A stretch of 64,000 nucleotides of DNA, from assembly GCF_003480915.1 (NCBI RefSeq), contig NZ_QUKD01000003.1:429605-493604 (forward strand). Direction: 5' to 3'. Source of the DNA: Parabacteroides sp. TM07-1AC. GTDB lineage: Bacteria > Bacteroidota > Bacteroidia > Bacteroidales > Tannerellaceae. The first letter of the stretch is position 1. Each line of letters opens with the position of its first letter. The notes under the pieces are model-generated. The model was not told where the DNA came from. It ran no database searches and saw only the letters and a program-made list of their open reading frames with translations. Position numbers and translations under genes: made by a program. Below, piece by piece: positions 8,503-17,375 of the stretch.

Positions 8503-9783
8503 ATGCTGAAAAAGATACTGGGAACAATCGGAACACGCTATCTGATTGCCTTTCTGAACCTGATGCTTATTTTCATAAATGCCAAGGCATTGGGTGTGGA
8601 AGGGGTCGGACTGGTGGGCATTCTCCTGGCATCTATCAATATAGCCGTCGTGTTCAACGGAGTGCTTTCCGGCAACACGATTGTCTATTTCATGAACCGG
8701 TATTCCCTGCACACCATTTTATTCCCGGCTTATGTATGGCCCTTTATCGGATCAGCGCTGGCGTGTGCGTTCATGCTACTTTTCGGGCTGTTTCCTCCAG
8801 CATATCTGACGGATATCTATATACTGTCACTGATCTCTTCTTTCATTACAACCAACGCCCGTTTCCTGCTGGGCAAGGATAAAATTACCGGATTCAATAT
8901 CACTTATATGCTGCAAAGCGGCCTGCTGTTCTTCATCCTTCTATATTTCTATTATATAGCAGGGAAACAGGAAGTTTCATCTTATATTTACGGATTGTAC
9001 ATCACTTACGGGATTGCCCTTGCCGGCAGCCTGCTTCTCCTTTTCCCCCATCTGATCCGGAAAGAGAATAAACCGGCAGACAAGCCATTCCTTTCCATCC
9101 TGAAAGAGATGTTTTCCTATGGTCTTTGGGGAAGTGCCGACAATATAGCCGAAGTGTTGACCACCCGCCTGAACTATTTCCTTATCCAACGCTTTGCCGG
9201 TCTGGGCAGTGTCGGTCTGCTGGATGCAGGGACAAAAATATCGGAGAGCGTCTGGCATATCAGCCGGAGTGTCAGTTTTATCGAATACAGCAGTGTGGCG
9301 CAAACGACGGATCCCGAAATACAAAAGAGAACGACCCTGAAGCTGTTCAAACTCACTTTCAGCGCAATCGCATCAGCCACCATCTGTATCCTGTTCATTC
9401 CGGAATGGATTTATACGGATTATCTGTTCAGTCCCGAATTTACAGGCATGCGAAAAGTCATATTCGGCTTATCCGTTGGGATTGTAGCTTTAGGATGCAA
9501 CAGCATACTCAGCCATTATTTTATCGGAAGCGGAAAAATACGTTACAGCGCGGTCAGTTCCTGCATCGGACTTCTCACCCTGTCGATAGCGGGCTATATA
9601 CTGATACCTTTGCACGGCGTTGTCGGGGCAGCCATCAGCTCCAGCATAGCATTCTGCGCCATGCTGGCATTTTCGATGACAGTATTCTGCCGGCAGAACC
9701 AGACACGAATAAGCGAGTTCATTCCCGACAAGGAAGATGTCGATGAACTCGCCAGGCGGATACGTCAAAAGCTCTCCCGTTAA
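8503..9783 (+). CDS. Polysaccharide-type flippase (MATE/Wzx-like, MOP superfamily)
   Basis: 426 residues with about 12 hydrophobic segments, for example FLNLMLIFINAKALGVEGVG at the N-terminus and GVVGAAISSSIAFCAMLAFS near the C-terminus. The opening motif (…ARYLIAFLNL-like, GVEGVGLVGIL) and overall layout fit O-antigen or lipid-linked oligosaccharide translocases. It starts 4 bp after the M20 gene and is probably co-transcribed with it. No glycosyltransferases lie nearby, so the transported lipid-linked glycan is unknown. It converges with the nucleoside kinase gene, leaving only 5 bp between stop codons. Confidence 0.82.
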   Translation: MLKKILGTIGTRYLIAFLNLMLIFINAKALGVEGVGLVGILLASINIAVVFNGVLSGNTIVYFMNRYSLHTILFPAYVWPFIGSALACAFMLLFGLFPPAYLTDIYILSLISSFITTNARFLLGKDKITGFNITYMLQSGLLFFILLYFYYIAGKQEVSSYIYGLYITYGIALAGSLLLLFPHLIRKENKPADKPFLSILKEMFSYGLWGSADNIAEVLTTRLNYFLIQRFAGLGSVGLLDAGTKISESVWHISRSVSFIEYSSVAQTTDPEIQKRTTLKLFKLTFSAIASATICILFIPEWIYTDYLFSPEFTGMRKVIFGLSVGIVALGCNSILSHYFIGSGKIRYSAVSSCIGLLTLSIAGYILIPLHGVVGAAISSSIAFCAMLAFSMTVFCRQNQTRISEFIPDKEDVDELARRIRQKLSR

Positions 9784-9788
9784 TTTTC

Positions 9789-11456
9789 TCAATAACGGAA
9801 ACTTCCGCCTCCCAGGAACTCACGCAGTAGTGAAGTGCCGGGCAAACCGACATCCGGAATATAATTAAAGTAACGCAGGAAGCGCAACAGGCGATAAGCC
9901 TCCGCATTCTCTTCCTCGTCTTCACGCACCTCTGCCAGGATCGGCTCGGCAAACTTACGCAAAGCCGCCAGTTCATAGAGCATGGCACTGTTAAACATCG
10001 CATCCGCATTTTCCTGATAAGGGAAAATCCATTTATCTTCTCCCCTTCGCACGCTCGGCCAGCGGGCAATCGTATCTTTGGCAGAATAACCCCGGAAACG
10101 GTAGTCACGGATGATACGCCGCAGCAAACGGTTATCCGTAGTCGGTATCCAGTTGTGATTATCCAATGATATGGAAGTAAGTACGGAGACATACACCCGG
10201 TACTTATACTTATCATCTATCATGGAGGTCAGCTCCGGATTCAGTGCATGAATACCTTCTATCACCAACACCGAATTTTCACGCATCTTCAGCTTCTTAC
10301 CTTTATAAACCCGCAGGCCCGTTTCGAAATTGAAACTAGGCACTTCGATCTCCTCGCCCGACAGCAGCTTCTTCATCTCGCTGTTGAAATAAGGCAGATC
10401 GAGCGCATAAAGCGACTCAAAGTCATAATCGCCGGATTCATCTTTCGGCGTATCTTCCCTATTCAGGAAATAATCGTCGAGCGAGATACTGACAGGATGA
10501 ATCAGATTCGTTATCAACTGTACTTCCAGACGTTTACAGAAAGTCGTTTTCCCGGAAGAAGACGGACCGGAGATCAGCACAATACGAACTCCGTCCTGGT
10601 AACGCCCGGCTATCTCTTCCGCAATTTTTGCCACCTGCTTTTCCTGCATCGCTTCGGATACCATGATCAGTTCCGATGTATGACCGTTTTCGATGGCACG
10701 GTTCAGATCGCCCACATTATTCAGGTCCAGTGTCCGCTGCAAAGTCAGATGCTGTTTATAAGCTTCAAACATCTTGTCCTGTTTAATGGCCGGTTCCAAC
10801 TCCAGCGGATTCCTTCTTTTCGGAATCTGGAGCAGCACACCGTCAAAATAAGGAACGATATCGAACAATTGGATATAACCGGTGGAAGGCGTCAGACAGC
10901 CGTAAAAGAAATTCACATAACCATCCAATTCGTAATAAGAAGTATACGGCATACCCGCCGTTTCGATCAGACGTGCCTTATCGTTCATGCCCCGTTCACG
11001 GAAAAGAACGGTTGCATCCACAGTCCGGACCGTTTTATGCAGAAAAGGCAGGTCGGCATCGATAATTTCACGCATTCGCTTCTTTATCTTGTCGATCGTC
11101 TCCCCGTCTATCTTCTTTCCGTTATGGATCACACAGTAGTAACCTTTTGAGATCGGATGTTCTAAATTTAATGTAGCGGAGGGCAACACATCGTTAACCG
11201 CTTTCGAGAAAATATGGCACAGCGAACGGACATACGTACGAAGTCCGGAAAGCTGCGTATAATCCACGAACTCAATATCTTTCGGATGCCAGCAACGATA
11301 ATTCAAGCTCTCGACCTTATTGTTCACTTTTGCATTCATCGGACGGTAACGCAGAGGCGCACCGATCATCGTATAAATATCCAATAAAGAAGAACCGATG
11401 GGAACCTCTTTATAGGTATTGTTATTTTTGCAATAAATTGTGATTGTTTCAGACAT
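9789..11456 (-). CDS. Nucleoside (uridine-like) kinase with ThrRS-like N-terminal region
   Basis: 555 residues, much longer than a plain uridine kinase. The first ~60 residues resemble a TGS-like domain and residues ~60-230 a threonyl-tRNA-synthetase additional domain. The kinase part starts near 275, with Walker A VLISGPSSSGKTTFCKRL and later SISLDDYFLNRE and VLVIEGIHALNPELT. This three-part architecture is common in Bacteroidales and usually annotated as nucleoside kinase. Phosphorylation of uridine/cytidine is the likely reaction; the role of the synthetase-like part is unknown. Confidence 0.85.
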   Translation of the reverse strand: MSETITIYCKNNNTYKEVPIGSSLLDIYTMIGAPLRYRPMNAKVNNKVESLNYRCWHPKDIEFVDYTQLSGLRTYVRSLCHIFSKAVNDVLPSATLNLEHPISKGYYCVIHNGKKIDGETIDKIKKRMREIIDADLPFLHKTVRTVDATVLFRERGMNDKARLIETAGMPYTSYYELDGYVNFFYGCLTPSTGYIQLFDIVPYFDGVLLQIPKRRNPLELEPAIKQDKMFEAYKQHLTLQRTLDLNNVGDLNRAIENGHTSELIMVSEAMQEKQVAKIAEEIAGRYQDGVRIVLISGPSSSGKTTFCKRLEVQLITNLIHPVSISLDDYFLNREDTPKDESGDYDFESLYALDLPYFNSEMKKLLSGEEIEVPSFNFETGLRVYKGKKLKMRENSVLVIEGIHALNPELTSMIDDKYKYRVYVSVLTSISLDNHNWIPTTDNRLLRRIIRDYRFRGYSAKDTIARWPSVRRGEDKWIFPYQENADAMFNSAMLYELAALRKFAEPILAEVREDEEENAEAYRLLRFLRYFNYIPDVGLPGTSLLREFLGGGSFRY

Positions 11457-11476
11457 ATTATATCAGTTATTATTTG

Positions 11477-11484
11477 TAGTTTTG
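11477..11484 (+). promoter_or_regulatory. -7 promoter box for the first Na/Pi cotransporter gene
   Basis: TAGTTTTG fits TAnnTTTG, 55 bp before the ATG at 11540, in the divergent gap with the nucleoside kinase gene. No good -33 element was seen, so this is a weak call. Confidence 0.4.
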
Positions 11485-11539
11485 CTGCCTAAAGTTAGGA
11501 ATATTAATCGGATATACTTCCAGGTATAACTATTTTTTG

Positions 11540-13231
11540 ATGGATAATACAATTTTTACCGTACTTAAACTGCTAGGCTCGCTTGCTTTATTAATGTACG
11601 GAATGAAAGTGATGAGCGAAGGCCTCCAAAAGCTTACGGGAGACCGACTACGTAATATCCTAGGCGCCATGACTACGAATAGGTTCACCGGACTGCTCAC
11701 AGGAGCTTTCGTCACAGCCGCCGTACAGTCATCCACCGCTACCACCGTTATGACCGTAAGTTTTGTCAACGCCGGTCTCCTGACTCTAACACAAGCCATC
11801 TCCGTCATCATGGGAGCCAACATAGGAACGACAGTCACCGCCTGGGTCATGTCAATCTTCGGTTTCCAGTTCAATATGACAAATGTCATTTATCCCCTCT
11901 TCGCATTATCTCTCCCTCTGATATTCTCTAAAAAAAGCGGACGCAAGTCATTCGGTGAATTCGTTTTCGGATTTGCCTTTATGTTTTTAGGGTTAACGAC
12001 TTTGCGGGAGAACGCCATGCATATGGACCTGGAACACAACCAGGCAATCATTTCATTCATTACCTCCTGCAAGGAATGGGGCATGTTCTCCGTATTGCTG
12101 TTCCTGCTGATCGGAAGTGTGATTACAATGGCGGTCCAGTCGTCCGCGGCTGTCATGGCTATTACGTTAATCCTGTGCTCCAGCGGAGTCCTCGACCTGT
12201 ACCTGGGTATCGCACTGGTGATGGGCGAAAATATCGGAACGACGGTGACCTCCAATATCGCTGCACTCACCGGTAATGCGCAGGCACGAAGGGCGGCATT
12301 TGCCCACTTCATATTCAACTTCTTCGGAATCATTTGGGTACTCTGTATCTTCCATCCGTTTATCGATATGGTAAAAGACCTGGTTAATTACGTAGCACCC
12401 AATACACCGAAAGAAATTGCCATCACTTACACGCTGTCAGCATTCCATACCGCATTTAACATTTGCAATGTACTGATATTGATATGGTTCATAAAACCTA
12501 TCGAACGCCTGGTTTGTTTTGTCATCAAATCAAAGCCGGAGGACGAAGAATATCGCCTGCATTACATCACCGGAGGTTTGCTTTCGACGGCTGAATTATC
12601 GATCCTGCAAGCCAATAAAGAGATATCTCTTTTTGCAGAACGGACCACACGCATGTTCAACATGGTGAAGGATGCGTTTTATGAAAAGGACGAAGACGCC
12701 TTTATGAAAACGTATAACCGGATCGAGAAATACGAGAACATCAGCGACCATATGGAGATCGAGATAGCCAACTACCTGACGCTCGTGGCAGAAGGCCGCC
12801 TGAGTTCGGAAAGTAAGGAAGAGATCCGTATCATGCTCCGTGCCGTATCGGAGATAGAAAGTATTGCCGATTCATGTAACAACCTGGCACGCACCATTAA
12901 ACACCGGAACGAAGGGAAGTCAGACTTTACCGAGAAGCAGAACCACTGCATCGACAAGATGTTCGAACTGGTCACTATGGCACTGCATCAAATGAACTCT
13001 ATATTGAAAAAGCCGGAATTGACACACGATGACATCAATCCGTCTTACAATATCGAGAACGAAATAAATAATTATCGCAACCTGCTGAAACAACATAATG
13101 TGGAAGATATCAATAATAAGCAATACCAGTATCAGGACGGGGTATATTATATGGATATCGTCAGTGAAGCTGAAAAGTTAGGAGATTACGTACTAAATGT
13201 TGTCCAGGCCGTTATAGAGAAAAAGATATAA
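11540..13231 (+). CDS. Na+/phosphate cotransporter, NptA/PhoU-fusion type (paralog 1)
   Basis: 563 residues from ATG 11540. The membrane part has two inverted Na_Pi_cotrans repeats, each with a QSS signature: AVQSSTATTVMTVSFVNAGL (about 60-80) and MAVQSSAAVMAITLILC (about 195-212). Residues ~345-563 form a cytoplasmic PhoU-like helical domain with repeated motifs such as NRIEKYENISDHMEIEIAN and AVSEIESIADSCNNLA. Family members carry out sodium-dependent phosphate uptake or export. It sits head to tail with a close paralog 51 bp downstream. Confidence 0.93.
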   Translation: MDNTIFTVLKLLGSLALLMYGMKVMSEGLQKLTGDRLRNILGAMTTNRFTGLLTGAFVTAAVQSSTATTVMTVSFVNAGLLTLTQAISVIMGANIGTTVTAWVMSIFGFQFNMTNVIYPLFALSLPLIFSKKSGRKSFGEFVFGFAFMFLGLTTLRENAMHMDLEHNQAIISFITSCKEWGMFSVLLFLLIGSVITMAVQSSAAVMAITLILCSSGVLDLYLGIALVMGENIGTTVTSNIAALTGNAQARRAAFAHFIFNFFGIIWVLCIFHPFIDMVKDLVNYVAPNTPKEIAITYTLSAFHTAFNICNVLILIWFIKPIERLVCFVIKSKPEDEEYRLHYITGGLLSTAELSILQANKEISLFAERTTRMFNMVKDAFYEKDEDAFMKTYNRIEKYENISDHMEIEIANYLTLVAEGRLSSESKEEIRIMLRAVSEIESIADSCNNLARTIKHRNEGKSDFTEKQNHCIDKMFELVTMALHQMNSILKKPELTHDDINPSYNIENEINNYRNLLKQHNVEDINNKQYQYQDGVYYMDIVSEAEKLGDYVLNVVQAVIEKKI

Positions 13232-13282
13232 TTATGCATACATTCATTATAATCGGATATTTATCCACTTAAATTTACATTA

Positions 13283-15088
13283 ATGGACTATTCTTTTTTT
13301 GATTTTCTTACGCTTGTAGGAGCATTAGGTATGTTCCTATACGGAATGAAAGTGATGAGTGAAGGGTTACAGAAAGTCGCGGGGGACAAACTTCGAAGTA
13401 TCCTCTCGGTAATGACGACAAACCGTTTCACCGGTGTTCTGACCGGTATTTTAATAACAGCACTCATCCAGTCTTCCAGTGCCACAACGGTGATGGTCGT
13501 GAGCTTTGTCAACGCAGGCCTTCTGACACTAACCCAATCCATCAGTGTTATCATGGGAGCCAACGTCGGTACAACGGTCACGGCATGGATCATCTCCCTT
13601 TTCGGATTCAAGGTCGATATCAGTGTTTTTTCCCTGCCGCTTATCGCTTTATGCATCCCGTTGATATTCTCCGGTAAAAGTAAGCGAAAATCGTGGGGTG
13701 AGTTTTTAATGGGTTTCGCCTTTCTGTTTATGGGGCTGTCTTACCTGAAATCATCGGTACCCGACCTGCAGAGCAATCCTGAAATTCTCTCTTTCCTTCA
13801 AGATTATACCTCACTGGGATATCCGTCCCTTCTTATTTTCCTGCTTTTAGGAACAATTCTTACCATCATCGTCCAATCATCCAGTGCCACTGTAGCCATC
13901 ACGCTGATCATGTGTACACAGGGATGGATTCCTTTCGAAATGGCTGCTGCCATGGTATTGGGCGAAAATATAGGAACAACCATTACAGCCAATATTGCTG
14001 CCATTTCAGCGAACGTATCCGCCCGTCGTGCAGCTATTGCCCACTTAATGTTCAACGTGTTCGGCGTATGCTGGGTAATGGTATTGTTCTATCCGTTCAC
14101 CAATATGGTTTCATGGATCGTAACCAACTACGGTCCGGGTGATCCGAATGAAATGACCCAATTTCTGAGCACGCTCGATCCGAAGACGATCTCACTGATC
14201 ACTTCCAGTGCACAGATCACAGACCCGCACCTGCTGGCGCTTCAAAAACAATTAATGACACTGCAGGTTTCCGTATCATACGGCCTGTCCCTGTTCCATA
14301 CCATATTCAACATAGCAAACGTATGTATCATGGTCTGGTTCGTGAAATTCTACGTATATGTTTGTTCAGCCCTTATCAAGCCAAAGAATGTAAGCGACGA
14401 AGAAGAGTTCCAGCTGAAATACATTCCGTCGGGTATGCTTTCAACTTCCGAGTTGTCATTGATGCAGGCTAAAAAGGAAATTGCCGTATTCGGAGAGCGT
14501 ACGCAGCGCATGTTCGGCATGGTCAAGGACCTGTTCTATGAAAAGAACGAGGATAACTTCCTGAAAGTATACAGCCGCATCGAGAAATACGAGAACATCA
14601 GCGACCGCATGGAAATCGAGATCGCCAATTACCTGACATTCGTTGCTGAAGGCCGCCTGAGCTCGGAAGGTAAAGAAGAGATCCGCATCATGCTCCGTAC
14701 CGTTACGGAAATAGAAAGTATTGCCGACTCCTGTAACAACCTGGCACGTGGTATCAGACGCCGCAACGAAGGCAAATCTGAGTTCACCGACGAACAGAAC
14801 CACAACATCGACCAGATGTTCGCCCTGTTGGAAAAGGCGTTGACCCGAATGAATGAAATCCTTCACATGCCGGAAGTCGTACACGATGATATCAACCAGT
14901 CTTACAACATTGAAAACGAGATCAACAATTATCGTAATCAGTTGAAGATCCATAATATGGAAGATGTCAACAACAAGAAGTATCACTATCAGGACGGTGT
15001 ATACTATATGGACCTTGTCGGCGAATCGGAAAAATTGGGTGACTATGTATTAAATGTAGTACAGGCCGTTATCGAGAAGAAGATATAA
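13283..15088 (+). CDS. Na+/phosphate cotransporter, NptA/PhoU-fusion type (paralog 2)
   Basis: 601 residues with the same architecture as its upstream neighbour. QSS motifs appear as LIQSSSATTVMVVSFVNAGL and IVQSSSATVAITLIMC, and the PhoU-like tail is almost the same (NIENEINNYRNQLKIHNMED and a shared QAVIEKKI terminus). It differs by an insertion of roughly 40 residues near 285-330 (GPGDPNEMTQFLSTLDPKT…) in a loop before the last membrane helices. This looks like a tandem duplication that kept the regulatory tail conserved. A strong terminator follows at 15112-15147. Confidence 0.93.
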   Translation: MDYSFFDFLTLVGALGMFLYGMKVMSEGLQKVAGDKLRSILSVMTTNRFTGVLTGILITALIQSSSATTVMVVSFVNAGLLTLTQSISVIMGANVGTTVTAWIISLFGFKVDISVFSLPLIALCIPLIFSGKSKRKSWGEFLMGFAFLFMGLSYLKSSVPDLQSNPEILSFLQDYTSLGYPSLLIFLLLGTILTIIVQSSSATVAITLIMCTQGWIPFEMAAAMVLGENIGTTITANIAAISANVSARRAAIAHLMFNVFGVCWVMVLFYPFTNMVSWIVTNYGPGDPNEMTQFLSTLDPKTISLITSSAQITDPHLLALQKQLMTLQVSVSYGLSLFHTIFNIANVCIMVWFVKFYVYVCSALIKPKNVSDEEEFQLKYIPSGMLSTSELSLMQAKKEIAVFGERTQRMFGMVKDLFYEKNEDNFLKVYSRIEKYENISDRMEIEIANYLTFVAEGRLSSEGKEEIRIMLRTVTEIESIADSCNNLARGIRRRNEGKSEFTDEQNHNIDQMFALLEKALTRMNEILHMPEVVHDDINQSYNIENEINNYRNQLKIHNMEDVNNKKYHYQDGVYYMDLVGESEKLGDYVLNVVQAVIEKKI

Positions 15089-15111
15089 TCGCCTGTAAAA
15101 TAATAATAACT

Positions 15112-15147
15112 AAAAAAGCTCTTTCCGGATTCGGGAAGAGCTTTTTT
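15112..15147 (+). terminator. Rho-independent terminator after the Na/Pi pair
   Basis: AAAAAAGCTCTTTCC pairs with GGAAGAGCTTTTTT, giving a long A/T-flanked stem that works in both directions. It also lies just beyond the end of the minus-strand DUF4248 gene. Confidence 0.88.
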
Positions 15148-15166
15148 AGGCTTATGGATATAACTC

Positions 15167-15376
15167 TCAGGGCTCACCAAGATATTCAAAAACGAGCGTT
15201 ACTTGTTTGGGAGTTAAAATCTTCTGTCCGTTATAGTAGCCGGCATCGACAAGGGCCTGCATGAGCGGTTTGTTATACACGAACCAGCGTTTTAGCTGTA
15301 CGCCTGCGCTGCGGATACTGCTGTGCGGGAAATACATCACACTCAGCTCTTTGATAGATAATGTTGTTGGTTTCAT
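15167..15376 (-). CDS. DUF4248 small protein
   Basis: 69 residues, the normal length for the DUF4248 family. Family features include the MYFP segment near residue 14, a conserved Trp (KRWFVYN) and the C-terminal LTPKQVTLVFEYLGEP. Function is unknown. Members typically lie next to HU-like proteins and cell-wall hydrolases in Bacteroidales genomes, as here, where it is the last gene of the minus-strand cassette 15167-17028. Confidence 0.85.
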   Translation of the reverse strand: MKPTTLSIKELSVMYFPHSSIRSAGVQLKRWFVYNKPLMQALVDAGYYNGQKILTPKQVTLVFEYLGEP

Positions 15377-15418
15377 CTTGACAACAAAGATAGCTAAAAG
15401 AATTGAAAATCGGAATGT

Positions 15419-15850
15419 TTATCGTACTATCTTTAATAGGACCAATCCGGAAAGAATCAGGAGGAGCAATAAGGTTGGGAGCTGCCAGGTTGTCTCTTTC
15501 TTTTTTTCCTGCGTTTGTGTGGATAACCGTTCGAGTTGCTCTTCATATTGATAAACAAGTGTCTGCAAGCTGTCGCAGGTAGCTGTGACAAACAAGGTGT
15601 CGTGCCGAAAGCGGATTTCGGCTGTCGCCTGTCCGCTTTTTTGTATAAAAGCAGAACCGGCAGGCAGTTCTTTCAGCGTGCCGACCGGGACAGCCAGGGT
15701 TGCACGACTTTCGGGAACTTTACCTGTCTGGATGGATAAACGGCTGATTTGCCGCAAGCTATCAGTCTGTTGCCGATATGAGCCGGTTTGTTTACCGACC
15801 GAACAGCTTGTAAGAAGTAATATTACAAATGGAAATAAACTGTGTTTCAT
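15419..15850 (-). CDS. Small lipoprotein with C-terminal membrane segment, unknown function
   Basis: 143 residues. The N-terminus MKHSLFPFVILLLTSCSVGK is a lipoprotein signal with lipobox LTSC. The middle has a short coiled stretch (about 85-110: DSLQTLVYQYEEQLERLSTQ). The end is a single membrane helix (LPTLLLLLILSGLVLLKIVR). A lipid anchor at one end and a membrane helix at the other, next to an M15 peptidase and a holin-like gene, recalls phage spanin arrangements. That is only an analogy; no family was recognised. Confidence 0.65.
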   Translation of the reverse strand: MKHSLFPFVILLLTSCSVGKQTGSYRQQTDSLRQISRLSIQTGKVPESRATLAVPVGTLKELPAGSAFIQKSGQATAEIRFRHDTLFVTATCDSLQTLVYQYEEQLERLSTQTQEKKKETTWQLPTLLLLLILSGLVLLKIVR

Positions 15851-15933
15851 TGGATAAAATCATATTGTCTGCGAAACTCTGTGCTCTGTCTGCGTAATCT
15901 GCGTTCCTTAATATCGACTTTTGACATATTGCC

Positions 15934-16341
15934 TTACTTGTAAAGTACCTGTTGCCGGTTGAAACCTTCGCGATAGGAAAGATGCAGGAACTTTTTCCGC
16001 CGGTAAACGATTGCCTGGTCGAAAGCCAGTCCGGATGCTTGCAAGATTCCCAATAAACCCTCCGGTCCTTCGGTGATATAGCAATCGGCAGCTTCGCCTT
16101 TCGTATGCTGCGAATTTTTCACGCCTCCTGCAAGTAAATTGACAGCCTCGTTGCGGTAGCCGCTGGTGATGGCGATGGTTTTGCCATAACGCTCCCGGAG
16201 CGGTTGCAACAGATAGCCTGTAAGGTTTTTCAATGCCAGAAGCGCTTGCGGGTTAGGGATGTTTTCAAGCCCCTGTTCGATAGCGATCCGACTGTAAGTA
16301 AATTCTTCTAAGGTGAAATTTCTTGATAGTTGGAGATGCAT
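15934..16341 (-). CDS. M15-family peptidase (DD-carboxypeptidase/endolysin-like)
   Basis: 135 residues, a single M15A-type catalytic domain without signal peptide. Zinc-ligand motifs are visible: SQHTKGEAADCYI (His and Asp, about residues 80-92) and the final His in RKKFLHLSYR (about 117-124); TSGYRNEAVN is also typical. Such domains cleave peptidoglycan stem peptides. Absence of a leader, and the adjacent small membrane protein, suggest a phage-derived endolysin or a domesticated copy within the HU/DUF4248 cassette. Confidence 0.87.
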   Translation of the reverse strand: MHLQLSRNFTLEEFTYSRIAIEQGLENIPNPQALLALKNLTGYLLQPLRERYGKTIAITSGYRNEAVNLLAGGVKNSQHTKGEAADCYITEGPEGLLGILQASGLAFDQAIVYRRKKFLHLSYREGFNRQQVLYK

Positions 16342-16367
16342 ATTTTCTAAATTGGCATATTAGCACA

Positions 16368-16559
16368 TTATTTTTTTGATTTATAGTTATAATCGATCCC
16401 GAACAACGCCCCGGCAAAGGTGCTTGTCTCGCCAAAAGCCACCAGTACGCTGTTGTGGATTTCCCCCAGCGGTGCCGTCCAAAAGCCGAAAAATAGAAGC
16501 AGGATGCCGGCTGCAGTCAGCAGCACGGCAATCCAAAGTTGTACGCTGTGTTTCTTCAC
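16368..16559 (-). CDS. Small holin-like membrane protein
   Basis: I choose a GTG start at 16559 (VKKHSVQLWIAV…), giving 63 residues. The ATG at 16595 lies inside a repeat-like AT-rich stretch (CAATTATCAATTGCC), and its leader NNWQLIIDNE is encoded by that repeat. Two hydrophobic stretches (WIAVLLTAAGILLLFFGFW and a weaker VLVAFGETSTFAGALFG) precede a basic tail. Size and position just upstream of an M15 peptidase fit a holin-like role, but no experimental family was recognised. Confidence 0.65.
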   Translation of the reverse strand: MKKHSVQLWIAVLLTAAGILLLFFGFWTAPLGEIHNSVLVAFGETSTFAGALFGIDYNYKSKK

Positions 16560-16587
16560 TCTTTCATTGTCAATTATCAATTGCCAA

Positions 16588-17028
16588 TTATTCAATTACC
16601 GGTCTGTCGTCCTCTCCGCTTCCGCCGTCCTCTTCTTTCTTTTCGGTTGAAGTGAAGGCGACCAGCTTCTTCGTGTTGCGTAAGGATGCACCGGGCGTAA
16701 AGATCACGCGCGCCCCTTTTACATCTGCCTGGGTGAACGACTTTTTGTCGGCAGCTCCCTTGCTGGAGAGTGAGAGGCGGAAATTACCGAACTCGCCCAA
16801 CTGCACGATACGCCCTGCACGAAGTTCCATGTCGAGGATAAAGTTAAGGTTGTCCAACACCGCTTTTACATCCGCACTGGAAACGGTAGATCGCGCTCCG
16901 ATCATAATACACAGTGTATCCATGTCGGTGTAACCGTTGTAATCCGGTATCGCGTAAATTTTTTCCTGTGCTGCGCCGCCTTTCAGGTCGGTCACTTTTC
17001 TTGTTACTAATTTGTAGCCCTGGGCCAT
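16588..17028 (-). CDS. HU-like DNA-binding protein (Bacteroidales histone-like family)
   Basis: 146 residues. The body (about 1-120) fits the HU-related family with an extra N-terminal extension: MAQGYKLVTRKVTDLKGGAA, then ELRAGRIVQLGEFGNFRLSL, which is the HU-like core, and ARVIFTPGASLRN. The tail is acidic and glycine-rich (KKEEDGGSGEDDRPVIE). It is the first gene of the minus-strand cassette and presumably a nucleoid or element-associated DNA-binding protein. Part of its upstream DNA (17042-17132) is duplicated at 18116-18210. Confidence 0.88.
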   Translation of the reverse strand: MAQGYKLVTRKVTDLKGGAAQEKIYAIPDYNGYTDMDTLCIMIGARSTVSSADVKAVLDNLNFILDMELRAGRIVQLGEFGNFRLSLSSKGAADKKSFTQADVKGARVIFTPGASLRNTKKLVAFTSTEKKEEDGGSGEDDRPVIE

Positions 17029-17041
17029 TGTTTAATAAATT

Positions 17042-17132
17042 GTTTTTAAGGTTGATAATTTGTTGTTTTGTCTGATTGACAATGCAAAGGTACGACGGGG
17101 CGCCGGGGCGGAGTTGAGTTGTGTGCAGATGG
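17042..17132 (-). repeat. HU upstream repeat, copy 1
   Basis: This is the upstream region of the HU-like gene. It shares TTGTTGTTTTGTCTGATTGA, then CAAAGGTAC and GGCGGAGTTGAGTTGTGTGC with the sequence at 18116-18210. The CAAAGGTA string is the minus-strand form of a TAccTTTG -7 box, so the repeat likely carries a promoter. Confidence 0.8.
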
Positions 17133-17177
17133 GTGATAATATGGACAGGTATTCTTCTATATTCAAGAATTAATTCC

Positions 17178-17185
17178 TATCTTTG
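17178..17185 (+). promoter_or_regulatory. -7 promoter box of the antitoxin/GNAT pair
   Basis: TATCTTTG matches TAnnTTTG and ends 29 bp before the ATG of the 52-residue gene. No clear -33 element. Confidence 0.55.
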
Positions 17186-17214
17186 CATTACAAAGTATTA
17201 ATAATTAATATGCT

Positions 17215-17373
17215 ATGGCTCGACCGATTAAAGAAACTCCGGTATTAACCGGCAAAGACGCTAAACGCTTTGCAGAGAAAATGGCAAATCTTGAACCTGA
17301 AAGTAAGGAAGAGAAAGAGGCTGCAAAGAAAGTTTACGAGAAGTTCAAAGCCATTGCTTCATTCGTTTTGTAA
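17215..17373 (+). CDS. 52-residue small protein, possible antitoxin of the adjacent GNAT
   Basis: The short ORF begins MARPIKETPVLTGKDAKRF, is charged and helical (KMANLEPESKEEKEAAKKVY), and ends …AIASFVL. It stops 2 bp before the GNAT start, so the two genes are translationally close and have one promoter. The size, charge and order (small gene first) resemble type II toxin-antitoxin operons. It does not look like the DUF1778 ribbon-helix-helix antitoxins usual for GNAT toxins, so the antitoxin role is an inference. Confidence 0.7.
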   Translation: MARPIKETPVLTGKDAKRFAEKMANLEPESKEEKEAAKKVYEKFKAIASFVL

Positions 17374-17375
17374 CA

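Noticed and set aside
16368..16595. 75-residue version of the holin-like protein starting at 16595
   Set aside because: Its first 12 residues are encoded by a repeat-like ATTGTCAATTATCAATTGCC stretch; the GTG start at 16559 gives the more natural basic membrane-protein N-terminus.
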